Below are positions 1 to 11,134 of a stretch of 64,000 nt of DNA, piece by piece. The translations under genes were made by a program, and so were the position numbers. This DNA is from Exophiala sp. HKRS030 (Eukaryota > Ascomycota > Eurotiomycetes > Chaetothyriales > Herpotrichiellaceae), in the NCBI GenBank assembly GCA_023897205.1, contig JAHWDD010000006.1, positions 3,844,001-3,908,000 on the forward strand. The letters are read 5' to 3'. Under the pieces are notes generated by a model. It had not been told where the DNA came from, made no database searches, and worked only from the letters and a program-made list of their open reading frames with translations. Positions within the stretch are counted from its first letter, which is position 1. Each line of letters starts with the position of its first letter.

Positions 1-1160
1 TAGCATTCCGGACTCCGAGAGTTTCGTATCTCAAGGCTCAGAAGTTAGAACCAATTAGTTTGAACGTTAGTCGCTAGCTAGCAGAAGTCAATTCAGGGGC
101 AATGTCGAAATCCTACTCCAATATGCTTCCTCCCTCCCATCACATTATGCGATGTTGGCTGGAAATCCGATGTCTGAGCAGCCGTTGACTGAAGGTTGGG
201 TCTCTTAACAAGGTTTGGCCCCTTGCAATGTGTGACACAATTCATTAACTTCAAGCTAAGCAGGAGCTATTCAAGCATGATATGACTTCCTGCGAACTGG
301 TGTAGGACAGCACCGTTAGACTTGAACAAAGAGGTTATGGATTGGAAGAACGGGAGGGAAAATATTCAAGCTCTTTCTGATCCTCCTCCACCGATGATTA
401 CCCAGTCGATTTTGGATTGTGGTTCTATCCCAGATCAGGGCAATCGCTTCTCCACCCGTGCTAATGTATGATCTTCATCCTTCATTTCTATGACATATCT
501 TGGAATAACTGGTAATTGCTTTTGGGCACTTTGAGAAGCCTACTCCAGACTCGCAATGTTGGCGCTGCATGATCAGGAGGCTGGGCGCGCATAAGGTACA
601 AGACAGGCGTGGACACGACAACCACGTGCTGACTGCAGCACGTGACGATTGCCAAGCTGAAGCCAATCAACTCCTTTTCTTTCTACCTCACCTCCTAAGT
701 GCCTCCTATCAATCTCTTCTCTCCTCGATGGAACAGTCTTGCTGGCAATCTGGCCAAGTCGCCTGCAATAATCAATGCAAGAACCGAGGTCACACAATAC
801 AACGGCTTCATCGGCCTAAGAACTTTGAACATGAGTACGGTCACTCCACGTTGCGCCGAAGTGGTCGGTATTTCTGCTTCGGGCCAGGACGACTATGGCT
901 GTTTTCTATCACAGTGGCGAATAGCTCGCGAGCGATTGGGTCGCCCGGTTCTCCACATCGACGATTGTTCGGACGTTTCCCTTCTACAAAATCGATGCCA
1001 GACCGGATAATCCTGTGTCTATGTTCTGGAACGTTTGATTTATAGATCTCTAGTGCATCTGCTTGTGCCTCAATTGTTGTCTAGAAACAATCCATTGGAA
1101 ATTACACGAGTGACTATCTGTCTTATCTTTCCACATTTGCATCACCAATAAATCTTAGTT
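1..1160. other. Intergenic, left edge
   Basis: I see no gene here. Open frames at 569-1045 and 699-1010 on the plus strand overlap in different frames and match no family I know. The final 200 bases are the likely promoter and 5' leader of the aldolase gene that starts at 1161. A gene lying further left could have regulatory sequence here. Confidence 0.5.
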
Positions 1161-2326
1161 ATGGGTTCGATCGCGATTGAGTCTCGTTCGCCAGCACGAG
1201 CATATCCACCAGGAATTCATGTTCCTTCTTTAACCTGGTTCAAAGACGACGACGTACAGAACATCGATTGGGAGGTACAGAATGCCCATATCAAATTCCT
1301 GGTTGATTCTGGTTTGCACGGAAGTATGGGCTCCTCAAAATGATATTCGAAGCCGACGAATGGAAGCTGACCACATGTCACAGTTGTGATAGCAGGCACA
1401 AATGGCGAAGGTAAGCATTGTGTCATTCAGACAAAGCAGGGGCGTCCCCATCTGATCTCATAATAGCTGCGACACTCAAGCTCGACGAAAAGCTGGAACT
1501 TGTTCGTCGCACCCGACAGATCGCTGAAGCTCAGGGTCGGCCAGAACTGCCGATCACAGTCGGTTGTATCGGTGGATGCACACTGGCCGTGATTGAGGAA
1601 ACGATAGCAGTGGAAAAGGCAGGAGCCGACTTTGCTCTAGTCCTCGTACCGAGCTATTTCCATTTTGCCATGGACGACAATGCTATCAACGAGTTCTTCT
1701 TGGAAGTTGCCGACAAGTCGCCAATTCCGATCATTATTTACAACTTTCCCGGCGTTGTTAGTGGTCTCGACATCAACAGCGAGATGTTTGATATATTAGG
1801 CGAGCACCCAAACATCGTGGCAGTGAAGTTGACCTGCGGAGGCATTGCCAAAGTCGCTAGAGTTAGTGCCAAGTTCGGTGCTTTTGGAAGTGAGGAAGAA
1901 AACGGCACATTCAGAGCTCTAGCTGGTCAAAGTGACTGGCTGGTGCCCGCCTTTGTCGCAGGAGGAGCTGGTTGTATCACAGGAGTGGCAAACCTATACC
2001 CCAAGGTAAATAATGCATCTGAATATACTCTAGTTCCATGCTGATCCCAGATGCAGGCTTGTATTGAGATGTTCGACCTCTGGAACTCAGGCAAAGTCCA
2101 TGAAGCCAGCCGGTTACAGACAGAAATTGCAAAGACAGAAATTGGCTTTGGTAGAGGTGGAATCAATGGTACAAAATGGGTCGTTGCCAAGTTGCGAGGC
2201 TACCCTGAGTCGTCGTCTCATTGTCGAAGGCCGTACCCGAAGTTCGCTGACGAGAAAAAGAAGGCTTGGGTACTTGGTAAAATAGAATTATGCAGCCAGA
2301 TTGAGGCCAGCTTCAGCAAGAGATGA
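1161..2326 (+). CDS. DapA/HOGA-family aldolase (dihydrodipicolinate synthase superfamily)
   Basis: Four exons are inferred: 1161-1323, 1384-1410, 1467-2005 and 2051-2326, giving 334 residues. All introns are GT..AG and the phases join cleanly. The protein is a class I aldolase/lyase of the DHDPS superfamily. Visible signatures are the GTNGE loop after the first intron, the IIIYNFPG segment with the family's catalytic tyrosine, and the Schiff-base lysine in VAVKLTC. Length fits the family (about 300-340). Fungal members cleave 2-keto-3-deoxy sugar acids or 4-hydroxy-2-oxoglutarate; the substrate cannot be read from the sequence. True lysine biosynthesis is unlikely because fungi use the aminoadipate route. 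The gene converges on the Zn2Cys6 regulator with only 31 bp between the stop codons and lies near a quinate/sugar-acid-type permease, which suggests a role in acid or sugar-acid catabolism. Confidence 0.85.
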
Positions 2327-2357
2327 GACTTCGAAAATGAATACTTTTATACCAGGG

Positions 2358-4257
2358 TTAGACAATTGCAAAACATGAATTGAAAGTTTCATGCATGACG
2401 GTCCGGATATCTGCGCGCTGCCCACTTTGATCTTGCTTCTGCCAGACATTTTGTAACACGTCGGCAGTGATTCCTGCATTGCTGACCGTTTTCGACATGC
2501 TACGGACGATGGATAAAATCCAAACACGATCATCGGGATTCTCTTCCTCAGAACCCCACATCAACAACGGCCATAACATGTTGACGGGGAGCGTGTCATC
2601 GGGGCCCTGAGCTTCGACCATTGCCCGAGTGGTCTGCCTCATCACGCTCATGGCATTATGTACCTCAACTGTCCTTGGCAAATGCTTGTAGGCGACTCGA
2701 TGGAGATGTATAAACGAAGCGTGAAAATTGGCCATTGCCATTCTTGACGTCCTTGTAAGCTGCTCTGCGAGCGTCGGCGATAGTAGCGGAGCCTCGAGCC
2801 TGCCTGTGACCGCGATGTCAAGAATGGGATGCCTGTGACGGTATAACTTGTGGTTATCCTTTTGTATTTGGGCTGCAAGTGCCATGACTTCGGTTTCGTC
2901 CTCGACGGTGCCCCGGCTTCGGTGCCATTGGTCTATCTTGGTAATGCGACCCATGAAAGATTGTGTCTTTTGGAAGAACCGCAATGCCGGCTGTGATAGA
3001 ATGTCCGACAGTACAGCCTCAGCATCTCTTTCCGATGGAGACAGGCTGCCACTGAAATCATGGGCTTCGTGGTCCTCACCAAGAAACAGACCTTCTCCTC
3101 CAGCAGACACAGCTCGGGCATCGAGTAGTCGGATCCACCGAACCAATGTCTTTTCTACAAACTCTCTATTAGCATATACATGCAGTTTGGCGTGTCATGC
3201 GTACCGGCTAAATCCCAGTTGCCCTGATCCGAGTCGGATACAATCAAGTAGGCCTTTCGGAGATTTGGATGGGCGAAATTCGTTCGGTTGGCTACGAGCT
3301 AGACTTCCCATCAGTCAAGACACACACCTTACCAGGATAGACAACTCACATCAATGTAGCTGAGGAGGAATAATGCAGCAAGGACGTGCTGTACTTTTGC
3401 ACCTATAATATCGACCTTTCCATCGTGTTCGAGCAGAGACTTGGAGATCTCGTCCTGACTTTGAGCATAATATGAGCTGAAGTCCGACTGTAGGCGATCA
3501 GATTGGCGTTGGAGTTGTAAAGCAGAGAAAGCCAGGATAGCATAGTGCACCATCAAAGATGTCGATGCCATAGACAACAAGTGATTTCTCATCATATTCC
3601 ACCTTGATTTCGTCTCCACTGGGGCTAGAATAGGTGGAGCATCTGACTGTTTGAAGTGCTCGAGAAGCTGGGCCACATTTGGCAGATCTGGCATCTTCAA
3701 GAGCGACGTAGCTACTTCGGGTTTCCTTTGAACGACCCCTTGGATGGTCGCATTGAGATCAGACATTGCGCTTTCGGGCGATGTCGTCCAGGCGCTGCTC
3801 TGGAAGTCAATCGCCGGGGAAATCGGGTCTTCCCACAGAAAACTTGCGTAATCGAAGAAGCCAGCAGGGCCTAGGTTGTTGGTTGGGAGCAAAGGGGATC
3901 CTGGGCTGGTCATAGGCAGTGTCGACTGATCTTCGGGTCGCGCTGAGAGCGGCCTCGTCAAAGGACTCAACGACGACGAGGCAGCATTTGTCTGTGGCTC
4001 CGCTGGGGGTTCACTATCAGTGTTTTGAGGGGTTGAGGTCGCATTCCCCCATGAACAATCAAGATGAAGCCGTTGACAATGTCCACACTGGGGACGCTGT
4101 TGATTACATCGCACTCTTCGACGTCTGTGTTGTACCTGTTAGAGATAGGTATGTATCCCACGTGGCTTGTGACATACCTGCATGTCAAGCATCCATTCTT
4201 ACTACGGTCATTCCGACGTGATTTATTGGGGTTGTTCTGATGCCAATTGGAGTACAT
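2358..4257 (-). CDS. Zn2Cys6 fungal transcription factor
   Basis: Four exons on the minus strand (4178-4257, 3350-4124, 3205-3298, 2358-3154) give 581 residues. The binuclear zinc cluster is split by intron 1: C23-x2-C26-x6-C33-x6-C40-x2-C43-x6-C50, preceded by a basic stretch. The rest has the look of the Fungal_trans_2 type regulatory region, with helical segments such as LLSYIDLVANRTNF reading across intron 2. The start was taken at 4257 because it gives the usual short basic N-terminus; an upstream in-frame extension lacks support. It diverges from the permease at 4995 and converges with the aldolase, the usual placement of a pathway-specific regulator. The 18-bp inverted repeat at 4712-4729 in the shared promoter is a candidate binding site. 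Target genes are inferred, not seen. Confidence 0.85.
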
Positions 4258-4994
4258 GATGTCCAAACAACTTGGACAACTCGATATCCCCGGGAAACGT
4301 GATGGTGCACAGATATCTCCGTAATCAGGCTGGTCTACACGACGAGACACCAGAGACATTCAGACTTACTGCGTATCATTAGTGTCGCATGATATGACCT
4401 ACGACCCATCTATTCCTGCATATCCCATCTTTGGGGAAACAAGGTTGAACAAATCATCAGAACCAAAAATTCGGACGGCATTTCCAAAAGGAGAACTGCC
4501 GAAGCATCGAGTCAGCTTTTGCGGATGTTCGCTAAACCCATATCAGTCAAAGCGAGCCGATCGGTAAATGAAAACTCCACACTCCCTCCACATGGATCAC
4601 CATCCGCCCAATAGTCATAACATCTCCAGACTCCAGTGCAGACCGGGTTCTTTCACGGGGTAACCCAATCCCGCCCCAGAGCCCTCCACATTATTGACTA
4701 CTCGACCCAAATTCGGTCACGTTACCGAAAAAATTCCGCGCAATATCCCTGGTGCTTATTCCTCGAATATGTTCGTCTGAGTTGGAGAGCCAAGTCGATT
4801 TAGTCTTTTGTCACCTCGCTGTTGCCACATTGGATCAACGCGATGTCAAGTCTCCTAGATGTCCATCTCGAAGCAGGATCTATATAGAGTCAGTGCCATT
4901 TCCCCAGAAAAGCATGAACCCATCAATCACCCTCAGGGATCTGCATCTGCATTTCATTGACAAATAGCATCTCTCAGCATCAGCATCCTACATA
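4258..4994. promoter_or_regulatory. Shared divergent promoter of the regulator and the MFS permease
   Basis: These 737 bases separate two divergent genes, so they must contain both promoters. No gene is apparent. The only strong structure I see is the inverted repeat at 4712-4729, about 270 bp upstream of the permease start. A TATA-like TATATAG lies near 4880, roughly 115 bp upstream of the permease ATG. Confidence 0.6.
4712..4729. promoter_or_regulatory. Inverted repeat TTCGGT-N6-ACCGAA (candidate Zn2Cys6 site)
   Basis: The sequence TTCGGTCACGTTACCGAA has perfect 6-bp arms and contains CGG-N8-CCG, the classic inverted CGG-triplet arrangement bound by Zn2Cys6 homodimers. It sits between a Zn2Cys6 gene and the permease. 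Binding is inferred. Confidence 0.45.
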
Positions 4995-7078
4995 ATGGGT
5001 GGGTTCCGTGCAGTCGAGGATCGGCCAACACCGAAAGAAGTCTACAACTGGCGACTGTATTTCGAGGCCGGCGTGATCGGTTTTGGTGCTTTACTGTATG
5101 TTCAATGTTGCACTTAAAATTACATCAGGTGGCAAAGATTGACCCTCGTTTAGCTTTGGTTATGATTCCGCCTTCATCGGCACCACCATTGCTCGCCAGA
5201 GCTTCAAGACCGATTTCAATGTCACGGCAGCCCATGCTAAGAGCATCTCAAGCAACATCACATCTGCTTTCCAAGCAGGAGCATTCTTTGGCGCACTCTT
5301 TTGTCTTCCTCTCACCGAAAAGATCGGTCGCAAATGGGCCTTGCAGATCAGCGTTCTCATCTTCATCGTCGGCGCCATTGTCATGACGGCAGCCACTCAT
5401 CAACTCTCATATATGTGTAAGTGGCAACCAAAATTGCATTTCTCTAGCCTTTGGTCTGACAATCGGCTTCCTAGATACCGGACGTGTCTTGACTGGTCTT
5501 GGTTGTGGTGCAATCACCGCGACTGTTCCTTCTTATATCGCTGAGATTTCCATCTCCTCTATTCGAGGCATTCTCACTGGCTTGTTCGAAGTTGCATATC
5601 AGGCTGGCTCCATGGTGGGCTTCTGGATCAACTACGGCATCAATCAAAATATGGACAAGACTAGCTCAGCCAGTTGGCGTCTTCCAATGGCTGTCCAATT
5701 GATCCCAGCCGTCCCGCTATTCGTCTGTGGTTTCTTGCTTCATGAGAGTCCTCTTTGGCTCCTGCGCAAGGGCAAAGTGGAACAGGCCCATCAGACTCTG
5801 CAAGACCTCCGACAGATCCCTGCTGATCACGAATGTGGGTAACTTTGTCAACCATCAGGAAACAGACATACTAACCCAGCTTTTCACAGATATTAAGCAA
5901 GAGCTTGCCACCATGCAAGAGAGACTCGACGGTGAAGCTGCCATTGCTCAGAGATATGGCACTGGGCTCTGGGCATACTTCCGAGGCGCTCTACACGAAT
6001 TTTCCAAGAAGGGCATGCGCAATCGTGTGGCCCTAGTCTTCTGCTCCTTTACTTTACAGAATTTGTCAGGTGCTGCAGGTAGGTCATCATCACGGAGTAT
6101 ACAACATACACGAAAATACTAAACGTTCAAAGCTATCAACTACTACTCCCCAACACTATTCGGGTCTCTCGGCGTCACAGATGTGGCCTTGTACACAGGT
6201 ATTTATGGGTTGGTCAAAGGTAATGCTCTCGTCGTTTCCAGCTTGGACGTATACTGATGGGACCAAATAGCTGTCGCTTCCATTATCTACTACATTGCCT
6301 TCATCGACATGGTTGGCCGTCGTCGACCTACCATCATCTCGTCCCTCGCATGTTCACTTTGTCTGTGGTTTGTCGGCGCCTATGTCAAAGTCGGTCATCC
6401 AGCTTCAATCCTGGCAGCGAAGCAGGAACTTTCCGCATCCACTGCCGCTGGTGGCAAAGCCGCAATCTCCATGATCATGATCTACTCGGTCTTGTAAGTC
6501 ATTGTCCCAGACTATTATTTGAGACGACAGCTCTGACGTTCTTTTCAGCTGGTCTTTCGGTCTGAACGGTATCCCGTGGATCGTCTCGGCTGAGATCTTC
6601 CCTGGAGCTCTCCGTAACATCACCGGTACCTACGCAGCTCTCGTGCAATGGTGAGTACTCGAAGTTGTTTGCCCTTTTGACACCGCCTAATTCATCACCA
6701 GGTTGATCCAATTCATCATGACCAAAGCCCTCCCGTACATGTTTGCCTCTTTCGGTTTCGGAACATGGTTCTTCTTCGCAACTTGGATGTTGATCGCCAG
6801 TACCTGGGCATTCTTCCTGCTACCAGAGACCAAGGGTATCACTATCGACCAGATGGATGTGATCTTGTATGTTTCCCCACTCCAAAGCAAGCCCTAAGGA
6901 ATATATTGAGTACTGACATATGAACAGTGGATATAATCACGACTACCCATATCAGATTCCCCGCACGCGTGTGACCAGACAGAAGATTCGAATGCTGCAA
7001 GAGGAACAAGCTCCCGAGAAAACCGTGGATATCGAGCACAGCGAAGTGACAACCAAGGACATCGAGGCCAACCGATAG
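4995..7078 (+). CDS. MFS sugar/quinate-type permease
   Basis: Nine exons (4995-5095, 5154-5416, 5475-5834, 5890-6078, 6133-6219, 6271-6493, 6549-6650, 6702-6866, 6928-7078) give 546 residues in one frame. It is a 12-TM plasma-membrane sugar porter of the major facilitator superfamily. The N-terminus, with EDRPTPKEVYNWR followed by FGYDSAFIGTT, is the hallmark of the fungal quinate permease group (QutD/Qa-y). Sugar-porter signatures are visible: TEKIGRKW after TM2, GRVLTGLGCG, PSYIAEIS, the R-x-R at VGRRRP and PETKG near the C-terminus. Members of this group carry quinate, sugar acids or monosaccharides, so the substrate is open. It is divergent from the Zn2Cys6 gene and shares its promoter, and it converges with the FAD monooxygenase. 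Co-regulation with the aldolase is a reasonable inference. Confidence 0.88.
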
Positions 7079-7521
7079 GCGATCACATGCATCTCACTGC
7101 CGCTAACAGGGTTCAGACTTTGTTACTCAAATCTGAACGAAGTGCTGTTACTTTACCCTATGGTCTGTTTTTAGCCATTCGAGGGTCACTCGTCTTCACG
7201 GATCGACTAAAGTGTTTTCCTGGATATTCTGTCCGCAAGGATAGTGGAGGAATATGTCTTAAATTGTACATGATAGATATAATGTCGAATACGCACTGTA
7301 AATTCGGGAGCTCTCTTCTCTGATTCCATTCTGCATGGTCCTTTGCAACCCGTCTTGTCTAGAGTCTAATGTCGCTTTCTAAGCCAATGCGCCCTCACAA
7401 CTCCTGCTATGCATGGCAGAAAGCCCAACACCGTAACCGCCATCATCAGACCAAAAATACGCATATCAACAGCACAAACATGAATCATAAAAACTTGAAG
7501 GAGCACACAAAGGCCACCTCT
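7079..7521. other. Intergenic between convergent genes
   Basis: This holds the 3' ends of the permease and of the FAD monooxygenase, which converge. No gene or RNA is seen. Confidence 0.6.
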
Positions 7522-8844
7522 TCACGAGAACAACCCTTTGATGCTTCTCCTCCAAGAACCAAATACCTGAATCGCTCCAAACATGAAACGAAAGGCAAAC
7601 CTGACTGGAACCAACCTCCACAGGCCGGACTCGACATCGACGCCCATTTCCTTGAAGATGGAGACGATGTTCTGGGCCATCCAGGCAGCAGGGCCAGCCT
7701 TGCTGAAAAGCGCAGTTTTATTGCCCATGGTCTTGCTTTGATAAAACTCGGCGCGCGGGAACATGTTGACTTCGTACTCGGCGACCACAGCGTCGATGTC
7801 CACAATGTCAGTGCTGCCGCTCACGTCCCCACCCTTGAGTGCCTTTTCCAGTGCCTCGGCCAATTCCAGACAGTCTCGCATGGCTTTATTGACGCCCTCG
7901 CCGGCGAACGGGGTCATCAGGCTTGCGGCGTCGCCCACCAGAGTGTAGCCGCGCTTGTGTTCCCATTTGTGTCCGATGGGGAGTTCGTACAGATTCCACG
8001 GTCGGAAATTTGTCGCGACTTCGACCCATTCACGGATGCTGGCATCCCCGTCGCCAAAGTCTTGGAGGATCTTGGATTTGAGTTTGGCTTCGTCGGGGCC
8101 GTATGCTGCGATGGTGTCCGTGGCGTAGTTCTCGGCCTTGAGCTCCCACACGGCAACTTTGATGCTTTCGTCGCCCAAGCGTTGGGCCATGAGTGATCGG
8201 CCATCGGAAGCTGAGAAGTAGCTTCCGCGGCCGACCATTTTCGATACGTGCGGATGAGTCTCGTTGGGGTTCAAGATATGGGCTTCAAACCCACAGACTC
8301 CGGCATATGAAGGCCGCACGTCTGTCAGGACGGGTCTGACTTTCGACCACGCGCCATCGGCGCCGACGACAAGGTCGAAGGGTCCAGCGGTCGTGCCGTC
8401 GCGGAAGGAGAGGGTGCCGGTAGTCTCGTCAATCGCATGTAGTGTCTTTCCCCATCTGAGTAGTGAAGGATCTATGCTCGCGAGCAGGATGTCCTTGAGC
8501 CGCTCGCGGTCGATCTCAGGGCGGGCGAACTTGTTGTCGGCCGTCTTGGGCTGCTCCTTCATGTGGATCAGCTCGGTGGCATTCTTGTCGGCGATGACGA
8601 GCTCCTCGCCGTCGTAGCGCAGGAACTTGAACACGTCGTCCCATAAGCCAGCCTTCTTAACTGCGGCGAGTCCTGTTTCAGGGTGTAGATCCAGAGTACC
8701 GCCTTGGAATTTGCGGGATTTAGCTGAAGCGTCGTGCTCAAATATTGTGAGTGACACATCAACGTCGGCGATTTGGAGTAGACGTGCCAGCGTCAACCCG
8801 GCCGGGCCAGCGCCGATGATGGCTATGGAAATGGTTTTGGTCAT
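7522..8844 (-). CDS. FAD-dependent monooxygenase (TetX/UbiH-like group)
   Basis: A single exon encodes 440 residues. It is a class A flavoprotein hydroxylase. The Rossmann dinucleotide motif GAGPAGL lies near residues 11-17, the NADPH/FAD DG motif is VVGADGAWSKVR in the middle, and the FAD ribityl-binding GD motif is LVGDAASLMTPFAGEGVN. The start was placed at the methionine of MTKTISIAI, directly before the first beta strand; an upstream in-frame methionine (8919) would add 25 residues without similarity. Such enzymes hydroxylate aromatic or polyketide-like substrates, and some inactivate tetracyclines; the substrate here is unknown. It converges with the permease and may or may not belong to the same functional group. 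The high GC and strong codon bias make a long meaningless frame on the opposite strand. Confidence 0.88.
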   Translation of the reverse strand: MTKTISIAIIGAGPAGLTLARLLQIADVDVSLTIFEHDASAKSRKFQGGTLDLHPETGLAAVKKAGLWDDVFKFLRYDGEELVIADKNATELIHMKEQPKTADNKFARPEIDRERLKDILLASIDPSLLRWGKTLHAIDETTGTLSFRDGTTAGPFDLVVGADGAWSKVRPVLTDVRPSYAGVCGFEAHILNPNETHPHVSKMVGRGSYFSASDGRSLMAQRLGDESIKVAVWELKAENYATDTIAAYGPDEAKLKSKILQDFGDGDASIREWVEVATNFRPWNLYELPIGHKWEHKRGYTLVGDAASLMTPFAGEGVNKAMRDCLELAEALEKALKGGDVSGSTDIVDIDAVVAEYEVNMFPRAEFYQSKTMGNKTALFSKAGPAAWMAQNIVSIFKEMGVDVESGLWRLVPVRFAFRFMFGAIQVFGSWRRSIKGLFS

Positions 8845-11134
8845 GGTCGTTGGTCGATTCTTTCTTACAGAATCGATAATCGGAGAAAAGATAAGAAGAG
8901 TGGATAAAATGCTTGCCACTCCTCGAGACTGGTTCGATCCTTGAACCCTTTTTATGAGCTTCTTTGATTTGAGTCTACTCAGATATGCTTCCCGTCAGAA
9001 TGTTGGATTGTTCTATGGAGATTGCTTGCAATTGGTGTAAAAGACGTCCGGATCGCTGAGTGCATTCATGATGCAACTGACCATATTATCAACAGCAGAA
9101 TTCACGGGGCGATGAGCTTTGATATATAGCCTACTTGTTCGACTGGTAATGAGGGCTCGGACTTGAATCATTGCAGCCTCCGAACTTTTACATTTCGAGC
9201 CCGAGATGGAGTGCCCACGGACAATGAGCACGAGCTTGACCTTTACCCCTACATTAGTTAGTTAGCGACTTTCTCTCTGACTACAAGGGTGGCGGCGCAG
9301 TCGTGGTACGTGGGCGCAATCAAGCTTTACTCGCTTGACAACCATTGGGCGCTTGTGACGCTATCCTGCCACCAGCGACGCCCACAGAGGCTGCAGCCTG
9401 GCGGTGCCAGGAACATTCTAACAGACAAGCTTTCAGCCCTGAGGACAAAGCTGGCTCGGGAGTCGAGACGAAGGAGGGTAGCCTGAAGGAGACCAGACGA
9501 TCTTCGCGTATGGAGCCTAATCCGGACTTTTGCGCGAGATCCCGGCCGTTGTTCGCAGGTTCTTTCGCTCGGGCACTGGGCAGGATTCGTAACTATTTTC
9601 GGCTTTCAATTTACTTAGAGGCCGTAGCATTGCAACCTCAGCGTCGAGAGACATGTCGCTTGTCGAGCTGGGAAACCTCTGCCATGTAATAGACCGCCTG
9701 ATCACGTAAAATGGGCAGACTGCCATAGGTGCAGTACTGCAAAATCCTCGTTGATGTCGAAAGATTAAAGTACAACATGCGCCAACTTGTTTGGTTGAAG
9801 ACTGAGAATACCTTAGTACACCTCTAAAAGGTCGATCACACCACCAAAATGACAAAAAATGAGCAGAAAGAGTGTGCCTTCTTAATCCAAATGATCATTC
9901 GACCAAGTGACCATTAATGTCGTTGGCATTAGGCATGCTTTAGGTTTGCCATACGTGCTTGGACTTACTCTCAGGAGTTTTATTAGCAAAGTACCGACAC
10001 GAGAAGACGAGATAATCGACATATAATACATACTGCGACTAGAGCCTGAGCGAGGCCGACTAACTTGTGTCTGAATCAAGTTTGACATCTTGCTGACCTT
10101 GATGAAAAGAAGAGCCGATATGGTGTTGCAGGATTGGATCCATGCATTGTCACAGAGCTGTGACGGCGAAATTGTAGATTGGCAGGACGCCCGCCAGCGG
10201 CCAACCCTGCTGTTAAAACGATCTGCCTATATATGAAGAACTCGGCATTTGACACATTCTTCTTCTAAGGATGGAAATTGTTCTTTTCTCAGTACTAAGG
10301 GCATTTAACGCCCGCTGGTATAATCTGATGATAACGGGTCATTGCTCCGTGCGTCAGGGTATGACGTTGTATAAGCTATTCCCTTGATAAGTGCCGCACC
10401 TCCTCTCTGGAGTAGTCGTTGGCAATGTCATCGCACTTGTCCGCCCACCACATGGCCCCAATCTCTCTCATGTTGGTCAATCATTATGCTCCCGAATAGT
10501 AATGTGCAGCCTAAAGGAACAGCCTACATAAGCGTTACAAACAAGCTCTGTCAAGCTTATCGCTACAGTTCACAGGATAGGGAGGGTCATCCACTTTCAG
10601 GGCGTCACTCATACAGTTCATTGGTCCTGCGGGTATAGCCTGAAGCTTTGGATCCTCGAAAACCCCACAGAAAAGGTTTTCCCATGCCTCTACTGCGACG
10701 CTCGGAAGGCACGGAAAGACATAGAGTCCACTATCACAACGGACTCATGAGCTCCATCACGACCTAGGGGGTCTCTGACTCGCTGGGCGGAGGAACTGCT
10801 TGTTCTAATCATTGGAAAACACCCACTTACTGAGTGGATGGATGAAGATTCCCCCACCACTCGCACCTCTTCAATGGCCCGATTAGCCGGCGCAAGGCAA
10901 GGACAAGGGAAAAACTATTCAGAGATAGATCCTGTATGATGACGGACGATCAAGAGTCTTCCCCCGCCGGATTGATGTTCGCTAGGTCATATATATCAGA
11001 GCCAGGTTTCCTGTGCAGCTTACACCTCCCACAGCCCGATTGCTTGACATTTCGAGAGAGTCTCGAGAGATCATTGAATATAACAGTCTGACAACAGGCA
11101 CCGAGATCCTCAGAATTACCCCTCCACAGCCAAT
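8845..11134. other. Intergenic, about 2.3 kb
   Basis: I find no convincing gene. Short frames such as 9345-9689 (plus) and 9517-9855 (minus) overlap one another and resemble no family. The right end is the acid phosphatase promoter and includes a TATA-like TCATATATATC around 10986-10996. Confidence 0.5.

Noticed and set aside
569..1045. Overlapping plus-strand frames left of the aldolase
   Set aside because: Two frames overlap out of phase and neither resembles a protein family.
7369..8196. A 275-codon plus-strand frame
   Set aside because: It is antisense to the FAD monooxygenase, whose motifs are all intact; the frame results from codon bias.
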